Assembly: GCA_905221605.1 (NCBI GenBank)
Contig: CAJNDS010000036.1
Coordinates: forward strand, 126,001-190,000
Length of the DNA: 64,000 nucleotides
Direction: 5' to 3'
From: Symbiodinium natans
Lineage: Eukaryota > Sar > Dinophyceae > Suessiales > Symbiodiniaceae
Both the position numbers and the translations under genes were made by a program. Shown here piece after piece: positions 1-7,052 of this stretch. The notes under the pieces are model-generated. The model was not told where the DNA came from. It saw nothing but the letters and a program-made list of their open reading frames with translations, and ran no database searches. Every line of letters starts with the position of its first letter. Positions within the stretch are counted from its first letter, which is position 1.

Positions 1-1197
1 TATAAAGATACAACGGATGCTTCTAATGTTATGACAGTAAAAAACGCACAAGGATATTTAAAATTTAATTCATTTAATATCAATGCTTATAATACAAGCA
101 ACGACAGTTCTTCATTACTTTTATTGAATACTGCTAATGGCAATGGTGTTTATTGTTTAAGTTTAGGCATAGGAGTTATTCAAGGTTCAAATAAACTAAA
201 TGTATCGGGTGGCAATAGTAATTTTGGTGGAACGGCATCGTTTCAAAATATATCAACATTTAATAGTGATATTTATGTTAATAATTCGGGTAGAATATTT
301 CAAAGAGCAGACGCTAATAACTCATTGAATGTAATATCAACGGAAGAAATTAATTTTTCATTACAATCAAATAGAACAACCGACCCTACAACTGCTACTA
401 TTGCTTTACAATTGAACGACACTAACGGAATAACATTAAACAGAGCCGTTACAAATAACTTAACATTTAACAGTATAGGTAATATTGTTGGTGAGGCAGA
501 TGTTGTTAGTTGGGGGCGTTTTATGTTTCAGAACAGTAGCGAATTAAAAGAAGTCTTGGATGGCCAATATAAATTATTTGTTAGGAATGGTGATACATTA
601 GGTGATATTAATTTAACTGTTGGATTAGAAAGTAGCACGCCAGAAATTAAAATAACAGATGGTAAAGTTAAGATGAATAACTTAGAAATAACGCAAGAAA
701 CAATAAGCACCGTAGATCAGATACAGTTTTTAAATACTGACGCGGGTGGTGAATATGCATTTTATTTTGGTAGTGTTTCAGTATCGAATGATGTATTTTC
801 AATTTCACCAAGTGGTATTCTCGTTAATGGAGATATTGAATATACTGGGTCTTTAATTCCAAGTTCTGATAAACGATTGAAGAAAGATATTAAGGAACTT
901 AACCAAAAAAAGGCAGTGGAATTAGTTAAATACATTGTTCCAAAAACATATCGTTTTATTGATGACAGACAACAAGGAAAATCATGTTGTGGTTTTATTG
1001 CTAATGACTTTTTAAAAAAAAAAGTTCCGGATGAATGGCAAAATATAGTTAAAGAGGGCAAAGACGGATATTTAAAGTTTGATTATACAATGACAACACC
1101 CATTTTATGGAGTGCTTTACAACATGCATTGAATGAAATAGATAAATTGAAAAAGGAAGTAAATAAGATGAAGAAGAATAAAAACGATAGTGATTGA
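1..1197 (+). CDS. Receptor-binding/tail-fibre-like protein with C-terminal S74 chaperone domain, 5' partial
   Basis: The frame is open from base 1, ten codons before the first ATG (31), so the true start probably lies outside the window. The body is rich in Asn, Ser, Thr and Gly with beta-strand-like segments, as in phage fibres and virion adhesins. Near the end, residues 278-285 counted from the ATG at 31 carry SSDKRLKK, the SDxRxK signature of the intramolecular chaperone family (Peptidase_S74), followed by about 100 residues that fit the domain and a short lysine-rich coiled tail. In that family the domain drives trimerisation of fibres and then cuts itself off before the conserved Ser. 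I infer a host-attachment protein on the virion surface. It is the first gene in a plus-strand run and is followed after 26 nt by the 69-residue gene. The domain call is firm; the role in this virus is inference. Confidence 0.85.
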   Translation, partial: YKDTTDASNVMTVKNAQGYLKFNSFNINAYNTSNDSSSLLLLNTANGNGVYCLSLGIGVIQGSNKLNVSGGNSNFGGTASFQNISTFNSDIYVNNSGRIFQRADANNSLNVISTEEINFSLQSNRTTDPTTATIALQLNDTNGITLNRAVTNNLTFNSIGNIVGEADVVSWGRFMFQNSSELKEVLDGQYKLFVRNGDTLGDINLTVGLESSTPEIKITDGKVKMNNLEITQETISTVDQIQFLNTDAGGEYAFYFGSVSVSNDVFSISPSGILVNGDIEYTGSLIPSSDKRLKKDIKELNQKKAVELVKYIVPKTYRFIDDRQQGKSCCGFIANDFLKKKVPDEWQNIVKEGKDGYLKFDYTMTTPILWSALQHALNEIDKLKKEVNKMKKNKNDSD

Positions 1198-1207
1198 AAA
1201 TATTTTA

Positions 1208-1223
1208 TCTACTATATTAATAT
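1208..1223 (+). promoter_or_regulatory. TCTA-type promoter before the 69-residue gene
   Basis: TCTA at 1208-1211 in an AT-rich stretch, with 12 nt before the ATG at 1224. The same box at nearly the same spacing precedes four other genes of this element. TCTA in AT-rich flanks close to the start is the late promoter of mavirus and Cafeteria roenbergensis virus. Confidence 0.5.
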
Positions 1224-1433
1224 ATGGGTTCTAAAACATCTAAAAATACTGCCACTGAAAATATGCAACAAATAAAGGAACTAGACATTAACGAGAAAAC
1301 TAAAACTGATATTTTACTATTCAATACTTTGAAGGATTGTATAGAAAGGATTGAAAAATTAGAAGAAACGAAGAGCGATAAATTGGTATATAAATTACCT
1401 GCTATAAATTTGTGTAGTTATTCATTGATTTGA
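1224..1433 (+). CDS. Small protein with predicted N-myristoylation signal
   Basis: Sixty-nine residues starting MGSKTSK. Gly2 with a small residue at position 6 matches the eukaryotic N-myristoylation consensus, so the protein may attach to membranes. The middle (about 25-55) is a charged amphipathic helix with heptad-like spacing (DCIERIEKLEE). No family was recognised. It ends in TGA at 1431. It lies directly after the S74 protein and just before the left copy of the direct repeat that bounds the host-like island, so it could be truncated by that insertion: the last dozen residues (INLCSYSLI) differ in character from the rest. Confidence 0.65.
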   Translation: MGSKTSKNTATENMQQIKELDINEKTKTDILLFNTLKDCIERIEKLEETKSDKLVYKLPAINLCSYSLI

Positions 1434-1461
1434 TGAAATTTCATAAAATAATTTGGAATAA

Positions 1462-2438
1462 TATTATTTTATGAAATATATTTTTTTATGAATTTTATAC
1501 TGCTTTTGCACCTCTTTTTCTCTTCCTTTCTTACCTCACCCTTCCCGCGGACTTGCGCTAGAACTGGTAGAGTGAATGCATCTCTCTCTCTTTTCCCCTT
1601 CTCGTCTCTTTTTTCTCTTTCAGTCATGTTTTTTGTGGTTGTTGTTGAATTTTTGTTGTGGTGTAGCATTTTTTGGCTCATAAAGATGGCGCAGTTTTTC
1701 GTGCCTCTTGGTAATCCAAGTGGCGACGATACCCCCGTCGTGATCGCCACTTATCTTATTTATTAGTTTTTGGTTTTTAACAAAATGATTTTTTACATTT
1801 GTGTTTTTACCAAGGCAACAACGAGGGGCACCTACAACGCCCCTTGGATCAATAGTAGTCAGTTGTTTAGTTTTTTTTGTAGTTGTATTTGTGCGTTTTA
1901 ACATCCAAGGAATGGTGGCACAATCTCAAGTTCTTCAAAGAATGGGAGCAAGGATTTGAGGAGGTGGAAAAAAGGAGGATGTGGGTGGAAGATGGTTTGA
2001 GTGAAGAAGTGAGGAGGAATGAGAAGGAGAAGGAGAAGGAGAAAAAAAGGGATGAGATGAAGAGAAAAAGGGCGATACCGGTAAAGAAGATGCCAGTATC
2101 TTGGGTCAAATAAACATTTTTTGGTTTAAATAAGTTTTTTTGTTTTTTTCTGTGTGTATACTGCCATGTAAGGTAGACGGTCCACCCATGGCGTTCAGGA
2201 AGCCCAAAGCAAAGCAGATGCCAACGACGACGGCAAAATCTAAAATTTCGCCACCAAAGGTGGTGCCACCACCAAAGAGAAAACAGCAACTTGTCTGAAT
2301 TATTCTCACAAGCTTAAAAAATATAAAATACTAAAACCCTAAAACCCTAACCCATCCAAGGTGAAGTTCCTGACACCAGCGACGCGGATCTCTTCACGAC
2401 CGATTGGTGGAAAAAGAGAAGGAGTGGAATAATAAATA
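1462..2438. other. GC-richer island of host-like sequence inside the viral element
   Basis: This stretch has higher GC than the viral genes, T-rich tracts and short open segments that do not join in one frame. It carries a telomere-like CCCTAAAA patch (2334-2352), otherwise absent from the viral part. Short open pieces are 1686-1766 (after a spliced-leader-like sequence), 1883-2113 (aromatic, then a run of Glu/Lys and a basic tail) and 2188-2298 (36 residues, Lys/Pro-rich). Several open pieces are separated by T-rich stretches ending in CCAAG, which resembles exons with short introns. I cannot name a protein. It may be a captured or inserted host gene fragment, now decayed. Confidence 0.45.
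1664..1687 (+). other. Sequence resembling a relict dinoflagellate spliced leader
   Basis: TAGCATTTTTTGGCTCA at 1664-1680 resembles the dinoflagellate spliced leader: TAGC and TTTTGGCTCA match exactly, with one extra base between them. It is followed six bases later by an ATG (1686). Relict leaders of this kind mark mRNAs that were reverse-transcribed back into dinoflagellate genomes. A chance match in a T-rich region is possible. Confidence 0.35.
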
Positions 2439-2487
2439 ATAAAATAATTTGAAATAAATTTTATGAATAAATTTTATGAATAAGGGT

Positions 2488-3256
2488 TTATAATTCCGAT
2501 GATATTGTCATAGCTTTTTCAAAGCGAATAAAGAACATACGATTTATATCTTTTGCATTTGTATTTATATATAAGAATGAATAGGGGGCATCGTTTATAG
2601 CTATTCTATACATTTCATACAATTCTTCTTTATTTTACTAATGCGGAATTTTCTTCTAGAAATGAATTTACCTCATTCATATTTTTCAATCGGAATATAA
2701 ATAAAGCGGACGTATTTAACCTTACGATTGGAGCGAGGACATTATATCTTTGAGTTGATAATAATACAGATATTGCATTGTGACGACCACGAGTAAATAG
2801 GGAATGTAATATATTTGAATACCTTACGAATTTTGGATCGTCTGCGAAATCATCAATAACAATCAATATTGAATGTAAATTCTTTTGTTTATTCTTTTTT
2901 TGATAATCTATAACTTTATGTTGAGTTTTTATAATTTGATTTAATGCTTCAGGGTTATATTCTTCAAAGTATGTTTTTTCCTTTTCTGTATCTACATTCA
3001 TATGATCGGATATATGTTTTTTTACGCTATTCCATGTGTCATCAACATGAACACTAGGACTGAATATAAATATTCTTTCGAATGAGCCTTTGTAAATATT
3101 CAAGATGAGATTTTGTATCAATACCGTTTTACCGCCGGTCGAAGAGGCTACCAATATACCACGGAATGGAAGCGACGGCATCATATCATATTTTGAGTTT
3201 TTGTATGTGTATTCCGGTATGTCTATTGGTTTGACGATGGGAATGCTATTATTCAT
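2488..3256 (-). CDS. A32-like genome-packaging ATPase, split by a +1 frameshift
   Basis: The first 208 codons (3256 down to 2633) carry a Walker A-like loop (ASSTGGKT, about residues 36-43), a Walker B strand ending in IDD and a sensor segment LLSTQRYN. This is the order seen in FtsK/HerA-type packaging ATPases of PLVs, polintons and virophages. These enzymes pump the viral genome into the capsid. The frame stops at TAA 2630-2632, but reading on in the +1 frame from 2631 to a TAA at 2488-2490 gives about 47 more residues, including PYSFLYI and FFIRFEK, which fit the usual C-terminus. The joined length of about 255 matches the family. The junction is AAA-TAA on the coding strand. It is either an indel or a programmed +1 shift. 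It is the only gene here on the minus strand and shares a 37-bp divergent promoter region with the next gene. Confidence 0.88.
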
Positions 3257-3270
3257 TATAAATACATAGA
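3257..3270 (-). promoter_or_regulatory. TCTA-type promoter of the packaging ATPase
   Basis: On the minus strand TCTA occupies 3270-3267, with 10 nt to the ATG at 3256. This is the one minus-strand example of the box, so its position follows gene orientation rather than a repeat on one strand. Confidence 0.5.
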
Positions 3271-3293
3271 AGATTTTATATTTTAATTATATA

Positions 3294-3443
3294 ATGAATT
3301 ACGACAAATACATAGAGGCGATAAATGAAATAGAAGACGTCGAACAAATAATAATAACCGAGCCACGGTATAGGCGCTGTTGTTATTCCGTTTTGGAAAT
3401 TTGCAAGGGAATTTTACAATATTTAAAATTTAAGAAAAATTAA
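3294..3443 (+). CDS. Small 49-residue protein, divergent from the ATPase
   Basis: ATG at 3294, TAA at 3441. An acidic N-terminal helix (about 1-23) is followed by a basic, cysteine-containing C-terminal half with YRRCCYSVLEICKG. No family was recognised. It starts 37 bp from the ATPase start on the other strand and ends 20 bp before the next gene, which fits the tight packing of the element. Short length makes chance possible, but its codon composition is like its neighbours. Confidence 0.45.
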   Translation: MNYDKYIEAINEIEDVEQIIITEPRYRRCCYSVLEICKGILQYLKFKKN

Positions 3444-3463
3444 AAAATATAAGGTTTAAAAAT

Positions 3464-3961
3464 ATGAGCGATAAGGAAGATGAAGAAAAACAAAAAAACA
3501 ACGGAGGATTTATATTAACGCCTACCAGTTTAAATTGTTTGCCGTGTAGATGTAGAAAAAATTTATATCATAAAGAAACAAAAACAACAAGCGATAAAGA
3601 TAGTAAAACCATTTATATAATTGAAAATAGAAGTAGTTATAAAGTTGGTAGAGGAACAACACCCGATAATAATATTTTTACACCAGATCAATCCGGAAGT
3701 GTAGCCATTTGTGATAATGGATGGGGTCAAGGCAGGACACCAACACCCGAAGAATGCGACGAACGTATAGAAAAACACGCTGATGATATTAAGGAATTGA
3801 AACAAAAATTGGAAATGAAAATTTACAAAACAGAGGAGGATATTAAAGAACTTAAAGAAGATGTAAAAAAGTTAGATAAAGATGTTTATTATATTATAAA
3901 ATGCAATAAGAAGAAACCAGAAACAATAAAAGAAACAAAAGATTTAACAACTATGGATTAA
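3464..3961 (+). CDS. Hypothetical protein with C-terminal coiled coil
   Basis: 165 residues. The N-terminal part has a cysteine cluster (LPCRCRK, near 26-32), the middle is Gly/Thr/Pro-rich and probably extended (about 55-95), and residues 100-147 form a clear coiled coil (repeats of IKELKQKLEM and IKELKEDVKKLD type). A basic tail follows. The layout, an N-terminal module, a flexible middle and an oligomerising helix, would suit a minor virion protein, but nothing identifies it. The start lies 10 nt after a TATAAGG-like box. No TCTA box is seen. Confidence 0.7.
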   Translation: MSDKEDEEKQKNNGGFILTPTSLNCLPCRCRKNLYHKETKTTSDKDSKTIYIIENRSSYKVGRGTTPDNNIFTPDQSGSVAICDNGWGQGRTPTPEECDERIEKHADDIKELKQKLEMKIYKTEEDIKELKEDVKKLDKDVYYIIKCNKKKPETIKETKDLTTMD

Positions 3962-3977
3962 CATTTAAAAAATAAAA

Positions 3978-3992
3978 TCTAATATATATTGG
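3978..3992 (+). promoter_or_regulatory. TCTA-type promoter before the 39-residue gene
   Basis: TCTA at 3978-3981 with 11 nt to the ATG at 3993, in an AT-rich context. It is the main support for the tiny gene downstream being real. Confidence 0.5.
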
Positions 3993-4112
3993 ATGCGACG
4001 CAACACAGGCGCCTCGCATCTTTTGAAGTCCCTAGGTATTGAAACAGGAAAAGCCCCCGATTGCGCCCTTTGCTATTGCGACCATTCACTACATAAGATA
4101 GTGGCTAATTAG
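3993..4112 (+). CDS. 39-residue cysteine/histidine micro-protein
   Basis: ATG at 3993, TAG at 4110. The C-terminal half reads DCALCYCDHSLHK, a C-x2-C-x-C-x-H arrangement that could bind zinc or another metal. No family was recognised. It has a TCTA box at the spacing used by four other genes and uses more GC-rich codons than its neighbours. It fills most of an otherwise empty 290-bp gap between the 165- and 146-residue genes. Confidence 0.4.
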   Translation: MRRNTGASHLLKSLGIETGKAPDCALCYCDHSLHKIVAN

Positions 4113-4201
4113 TTTGATATGAATTCATAAATTTCATATTTACAATTTGTTGTAAAAATATGAAATCAAAAAAAGAATTATAAAAAAATATATAGAAAAA
4201 T

Positions 4202-4250
4202 TTTCTTAAAATTGTTTTAAAGAAATATTATTATATATATTATAGTATAT
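4202..4250 (+). promoter_or_regulatory. Imperfect hairpin and AT-rich start region before the 146-residue gene
   Basis: Bases 4202-4224 form a degenerate copy of the hairpin seen intact before three other genes: TTTCTTAAAA, a 3-nt loop, then TTTTAAAGAAA, lacking one T in the left arm. A TATA-rich stretch runs straight into the ATG at 4251. Confidence 0.4.
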
Positions 4251-4691
4251 ATGGAACATACAACATTGGAACAAATGTTAAACAAATTGACACTGGAAGA
4301 CATTAAACAACAGCTCGCCTTATATCAAAAACTGTATTACCATAAAAGAAGAACAGAGGAAAGTTTCAGTGAAGGAAAAAGAGAAAGCGCGAGACAGTAT
4401 AACAAGAGAAAGGCTTTGGACAAAATCTTAAACGATAAGAACATTGACATAATGAATAATTTAGAGCTTACCGAAACTAAAACAGCTGTTAAAACTAGCG
4501 CTTACAATAAACATTCACTAGATGATGTTGTAATGTTGAAGCCTTTAAAAAAGGAAAAGAAGGAAAAAGAGGAAAAAGAGGACAAGAAGGAAAAGAAGGA
4601 AAAGAAAGAAAAGAAAGAAAAGAAGGACAAGAAGGGAAAACAGGATAAAACCGAAGGTAAAGAACAAGGTGAAGAAAATCAAAATAATTAA
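4251..4691 (+). CDS. Hypothetical protein with long Lys/Glu-rich tail
   Basis: 146 residues. Residues 1-85 are helical and mixed-charge. From about residue 99 to 138 the protein is a near-pure repeat of Lys, Glu and Asp (KEKKEKEEKE type), encoded by a GAA/AAG purine repeat that may expand and contract. No family was recognised. Such tails are usually disordered and can bind nucleic acid or partners. It ends 15 bp before the palindrome array. Confidence 0.65.
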   Translation: MEHTTLEQMLNKLTLEDIKQQLALYQKLYYHKRRTEESFSEGKRESARQYNKRKALDKILNDKNIDIMNNLELTETKTAVKTSAYNKHSLDDVVMLKPLKKEKKEKEEKEDKKEKKEKKEKKEKKDKKGKQDKTEGKEQGEENQNN

Positions 4692-4706
4692 AATATTGTA
4701 AGGTTT

Positions 4707-4890
4707 CCACCCTGCAAAGGTGAAAAAAAATTAGCCCTTCCACCTTATAGGTGGATTGGAAAACCCCTGTAAGGTGGAAGCATTAAAAAACGAAGGAGCC
4801 TCCAATCCACCTATAAGGTGGTTTGGGTTCCACCTGCAAGGTGGATTGGGTTCCACCTGTAAGGTGGATTGGCTTCCACCTGCAAGGTGG
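4707..4890. repeat. Array of short palindromes CCACCT-N3-AGGTGG
   Basis: Five complete 15-bp palindromes with 6-bp arms lie at 4740-4754, 4807-4821, 4830-4844, 4853-4867 and 4876-4890. Two degenerate copies are at 4707-4722 and 4764-4777. The last four start every 23 bp, about two helical turns. Arms are invariant while the 3-nt spacer varies (TAT, ATA, GCA, GTA, GCA). Most are flanked by CCAAT or ATTGG, extending the symmetry. It lies between the Lys/Glu-rich gene and the first cysteine-rich gene. It looks like a multi-site binding region for a dimeric protein, such as an origin or operator. Confidence 0.75.
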
Positions 4891-4932
4891 ATTGGAGTAA
4901 AAAAATAAAAAATATATAAAAATTTTATTATA

Positions 4933-4969
4933 AAAGTTTTTCTTTAAAAATGGTTTAAAGAAAAACTTT
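4933..4969 (+). promoter_or_regulatory. Perfect 16-bp-stem hairpin upstream of the first cysteine-rich gene
   Basis: Arms 4933-4948 and 4954-4969 are perfect inverted repeats around an AATGG loop. The core TTTTTCTTTAAA/TTTAAAGAAAAA with the same loop recurs before the genes at 5570 and 7115. It lies 14 nt before the ATG at 4984, which argues for a role in starting the downstream gene rather than only ending the upstream one. Confidence 0.6.
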
Positions 4970-4983
4970 CTATATTATAATAT
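4969..4983 (+). promoter_or_regulatory. TCTA-type promoter of the first cysteine-rich gene
   Basis: TCTA at 4969-4972, overlapping the last base of the hairpin, with 11 nt to the ATG at 4984. This gene is the only one with both the full hairpin and the TCTA box. Confidence 0.5.
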
Positions 4984-5493
4984 ATGTTATGTAGATGCCA
5001 AGGGTGCACCGACCAACAAAACACCATAAAACTTTTATGTAACCAAGTTTTACGAAAAGACCTTTTTGATTTAGTCAATTCTTTTAATCGTTGCGAAAAA
5101 TGCGACGAAAAAATTAATATGAAAATGTTTCGTGAAACATTCAACTCTGTATATTGGAGCATCCTCCATTACAATAGGAGGATGCAAAAAATAAAGGAAG
5201 AAATCAATGACAAAAACATAAACAAACATATAAACAAGCATTCAATGGGGTATATCAGATATGTCGGACATTGTTTAACCTATGGACATAAACCATTGGA
5301 CAGATACAGAATAGAAGCCGAGAATGAAATAAAAAAGGCAATACAAAAAAGGAAAAGTAAAAAATATGACAACGATGATTTGAATTTAAACATTGTAGCA
5401 TATAATTTCTTTTGCAATATTTTTCTCAAAAGTTTTGGTAATGAAAAAGGGCAAAAAATAAATAATATACTTTACAAAATTTTGTTTTTATAA
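4984..5493 (+). CDS. Cysteine-rich (probable zinc-binding) protein, paralogue 1
   Basis: 169 residues starting MLCRCQGC. Cysteines at the N-terminus (CRCQGC) and a CEKCDEK motif near residue 38 could form one zinc site. Between them is the segment TIKLLCNQVLRKDLFDLV, which aligns with TARLLGQQVLHKEIGVLI in the next gene. The remainder is helical, with a conserved basic stretch (KNINKHINKH). The product of the next gene has the same length and layout, so the two arose by tandem duplication. Function is unknown; a DNA-binding or ubiquitin-related role is possible but not supported beyond the cysteines. Confidence 0.75.
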   Translation: MLCRCQGCTDQQNTIKLLCNQVLRKDLFDLVNSFNRCEKCDEKINMKMFRETFNSVYWSILHYNRRMQKIKEEINDKNINKHINKHSMGYIRYVGHCLTYGHKPLDRYRIEAENEIKKAIQKRKSKKYDNDDLNLNIVAYNFFCNIFLKSFGNEKGQKINNILYKILFL

Positions 5494-5519
5494 AATATTA
5501 TAAAATTTTATTATAAATT

Positions 5520-5548
5520 TTTTTCTTTAAAAATGGTTTAAAGAAAAA
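5520..5548 (+). promoter_or_regulatory. 12-bp-stem hairpin upstream of the second cysteine-rich gene
   Basis: Perfect arms at 5520-5531 and 5537-5548 around AATGG, 21 nt before the ATG at 5570 and 26 nt after the previous stop. Same core as the hairpins at 4937-4965 and 7053-7081. Confidence 0.6.
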
Positions 5549-5569
5549 CTTTTATATAGTATTATATAT

Positions 5570-6085
5570 ATGGGTTTTGTATGTGAGAGGTGTGCCGAGC
5601 AGAAGGTCACTGCACGACTTTTAGGTCAGCAGGTTTTACATAAGGAAATTGGTGTCTTAATCAGTCCTTTTACAAAGTGTAAGGGGTGCGACGGGAGAGA
5701 AAATGCTGTGAGAGTCAAAACAACAATGAAGAAGCTACCGGACAACAGTTTTCCTTCGTCGGTTCAACTTACCAAGGAAATGCTACGAGACAAATCTCTA
5801 AAAAAATACATAAACCGCTATACATTTTCTTTTTTGAGACATTTAAGATATGAGTATCTCCCGATTCTAAATAACAAAGAACTTAAAGTTTTAAGAAAAA
5901 CAACCCGTTATATATTCTTAAAAGACGCGTTAGATACAAATATGAAAACGTATTTAAAAAAGCCACCGAAAATAGAATTTGAAGAAGTGACTGTTAGGTT
6001 TTTCAGTGATTATTTTCAGCAGTATTTGAATAAGATAGACAGCGACTATATGATAAAAATGTTAAAACAAATATTTGATAAATAA
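5570..6085 (+). CDS. Cysteine-rich (probable zinc-binding) protein, paralogue 2
   Basis: 171 residues. N-terminal CERCAEQ and CKGCDGR near residue 37 match the cysteine positions of the preceding gene, and the helix between them is the best conserved part. The C-terminal two thirds are helical and diverged, with KKYINRYTFSFLRHLRYEYL aligning to the KHINKHSMGYIRYVGHCL region of the first copy. Both copies are preceded by the same hairpin, so the duplication included the upstream region. No TCTA box precedes this copy. Confidence 0.75.
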   Translation: MGFVCERCAEQKVTARLLGQQVLHKEIGVLISPFTKCKGCDGRENAVRVKTTMKKLPDNSFPSSVQLTKEMLRDKSLKKYINRYTFSFLRHLRYEYLPILNNKELKVLRKTTRYIFLKDALDTNMKTYLKKPPKIEFEEVTVRFFSDYFQQYLNKIDSDYMIKMLKQIFDK

Positions 6086-6088
6086 TAT

Positions 6089-6104
6089 TCTAATCCTTTT
6101 TATT
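6089..6104 (+). promoter_or_regulatory. TCTA-type promoter of the integrase
   Basis: TCTA at 6089-6092 with 12 nt to the ATG at 6105. This spacing supports 6105 as the start rather than the in-frame TTG at 6075. Confidence 0.5.
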
Positions 6105-7022
6105 ATGGGCGATAATAAAAAAGATTCTATAATAAATGATGTTTATTATGATAGAGCAGGTTTCGGAAGCAAAAAACAGACCTTGAAAGATGCAAGAGAG
6201 AAAGATAAAACTATTACAATGGCAGATGTTGATAATTTTTTTAGAGAAAATGTTGAACAGAAGAAGCAGATAAGAGGAAGAAACACTTTTATAGCACCAG
6301 AACCTTTTTACGAATTTCAATTTGATTTGTTTTTTATAAATGACCTTAAAAATCAAAAATTCAACATCGGGGCGATAATGATTGATGTATTTAGTCGGTT
6401 TATGGTGGTAGTCCCGATTAAAAACAAAAATGAAGCAAACATAGCATCAGGAATTATAGAGGGCTTTAACAAAATGGGAGGAAAGCCAAAAATACTTTAT
6501 ACCGATGACGAGGGGGCATTGCAGAAGGAAGCTATACAAAAATATTTGAACGAGGAAGGCATACAACATCATAGAACCAGAGCCCACGCTAATTTTAGTG
6601 AAAGAGCCATCAGAACATTTAAGGATATGCTTTATAAAAGAGTTGAAGCCGACGAAAAGAAAGGAAAAACTAATATCCAATGGACGGATTATATTTTTGA
6701 AATTTTACTAACATATAATAACAAAATGGAACATTCAGCTATAAAAATGACACCGAAGGAAGCAATGAAGGAGAAGAACGAATTGAAGGCAAAACAAAAT
6801 ATGACCAGTCAAGCAACCAGAACCCGAAAGTATCCCGAGATATCAGTGGGCAGTAAAGTTAAAATTTACAGGAAAAGGAAAATTGGAGAAAAAGAAAGGG
6901 TCAGTTTATGGAGCAAGGAAACATATGAAGTAGAAAGAATAGAGGAAAGGAACAACCAAAGTAATTTTTATGTAAAGGGCAACAGCCGACCATATTTAAG
7001 ATTTGAACTTTTAAAACTTTAA
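6105..7022 (+). CDS. Retrovirus-type (rve) DDE integrase
   Basis: 305 residues from the ATG at 6105. The RNase H-fold core has the acidic triad expected of the family: Asp74 (FQFDLFF), Asp134 (LYTDDEG) and Glu167 (NFSERAIRTFK), with a helix and an HHRTRAHA loop before the Glu. The C-terminal part (about 245-305) is a small basic beta domain resembling an SH3 or chromo-like module (VGSKVKIYRKRK, then YEVERIEE). Integrases of this type insert polintons, PLVs and some virophages into host DNA, usually making short target duplications. No HHCC zinc domain is clear at the N-terminus. All catalytic residues are present, so the gene looks intact. Confidence 0.92.
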   Translation: MGDNKKDSIINDVYYDRAGFGSKKQTLKDAREKDKTITMADVDNFFRENVEQKKQIRGRNTFIAPEPFYEFQFDLFFINDLKNQKFNIGAIMIDVFSRFMVVVPIKNKNEANIASGIIEGFNKMGGKPKILYTDDEGALQKEAIQKYLNEEGIQHHRTRAHANFSERAIRTFKDMLYKRVEADEKKGKTNIQWTDYIFEILLTYNNKMEHSAIKMTPKEAMKEKNELKAKQNMTSQATRTRKYPEISVGSKVKIYRKRKIGEKERVSLWSKETYEVERIEERNNQSNFYVKGNSRPYLRFELLKL

Positions 7023-7052
7023 AAAAATATATAGAAATTTTTATTATAAAAA

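Larger units (their letters stand above)
1443..2457. repeat. 19-bp direct repeat pair flanking the host-like island
   Basis: Copies at 1443-1461 and 2439-2457 read ATAAAATAATTTGGAATAA and ATAAAATAATTTGAAATAA, one mismatch in 19. Both are followed within a few bases by further shared ATTTTATGAA blocks. The DNA between them differs in composition from the virus on both sides. The pair could be a target-site duplication or the ends of a displaced segment; AT-rich chance similarity is not excluded. Confidence 0.5.

Noticed and set aside
4495-4743. Minus-strand frame rich in Phe, Pro and Ser
   Set aside because: It is the reverse of the Lys/Glu repeat of the 146-residue gene and has no start signal of its own.
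4707-4890. CRISPR array
   Set aside because: The repeated unit is a 15-bp palindrome with 8-bp gaps of near-constant sequence, so there are no spacers, and there are no cas genes.
6075-6104. TTG start for the integrase 10 codons earlier
   Set aside because: Eukaryotic-type viral genes start at ATG; 6105 has a TCTA box at the standard spacing.
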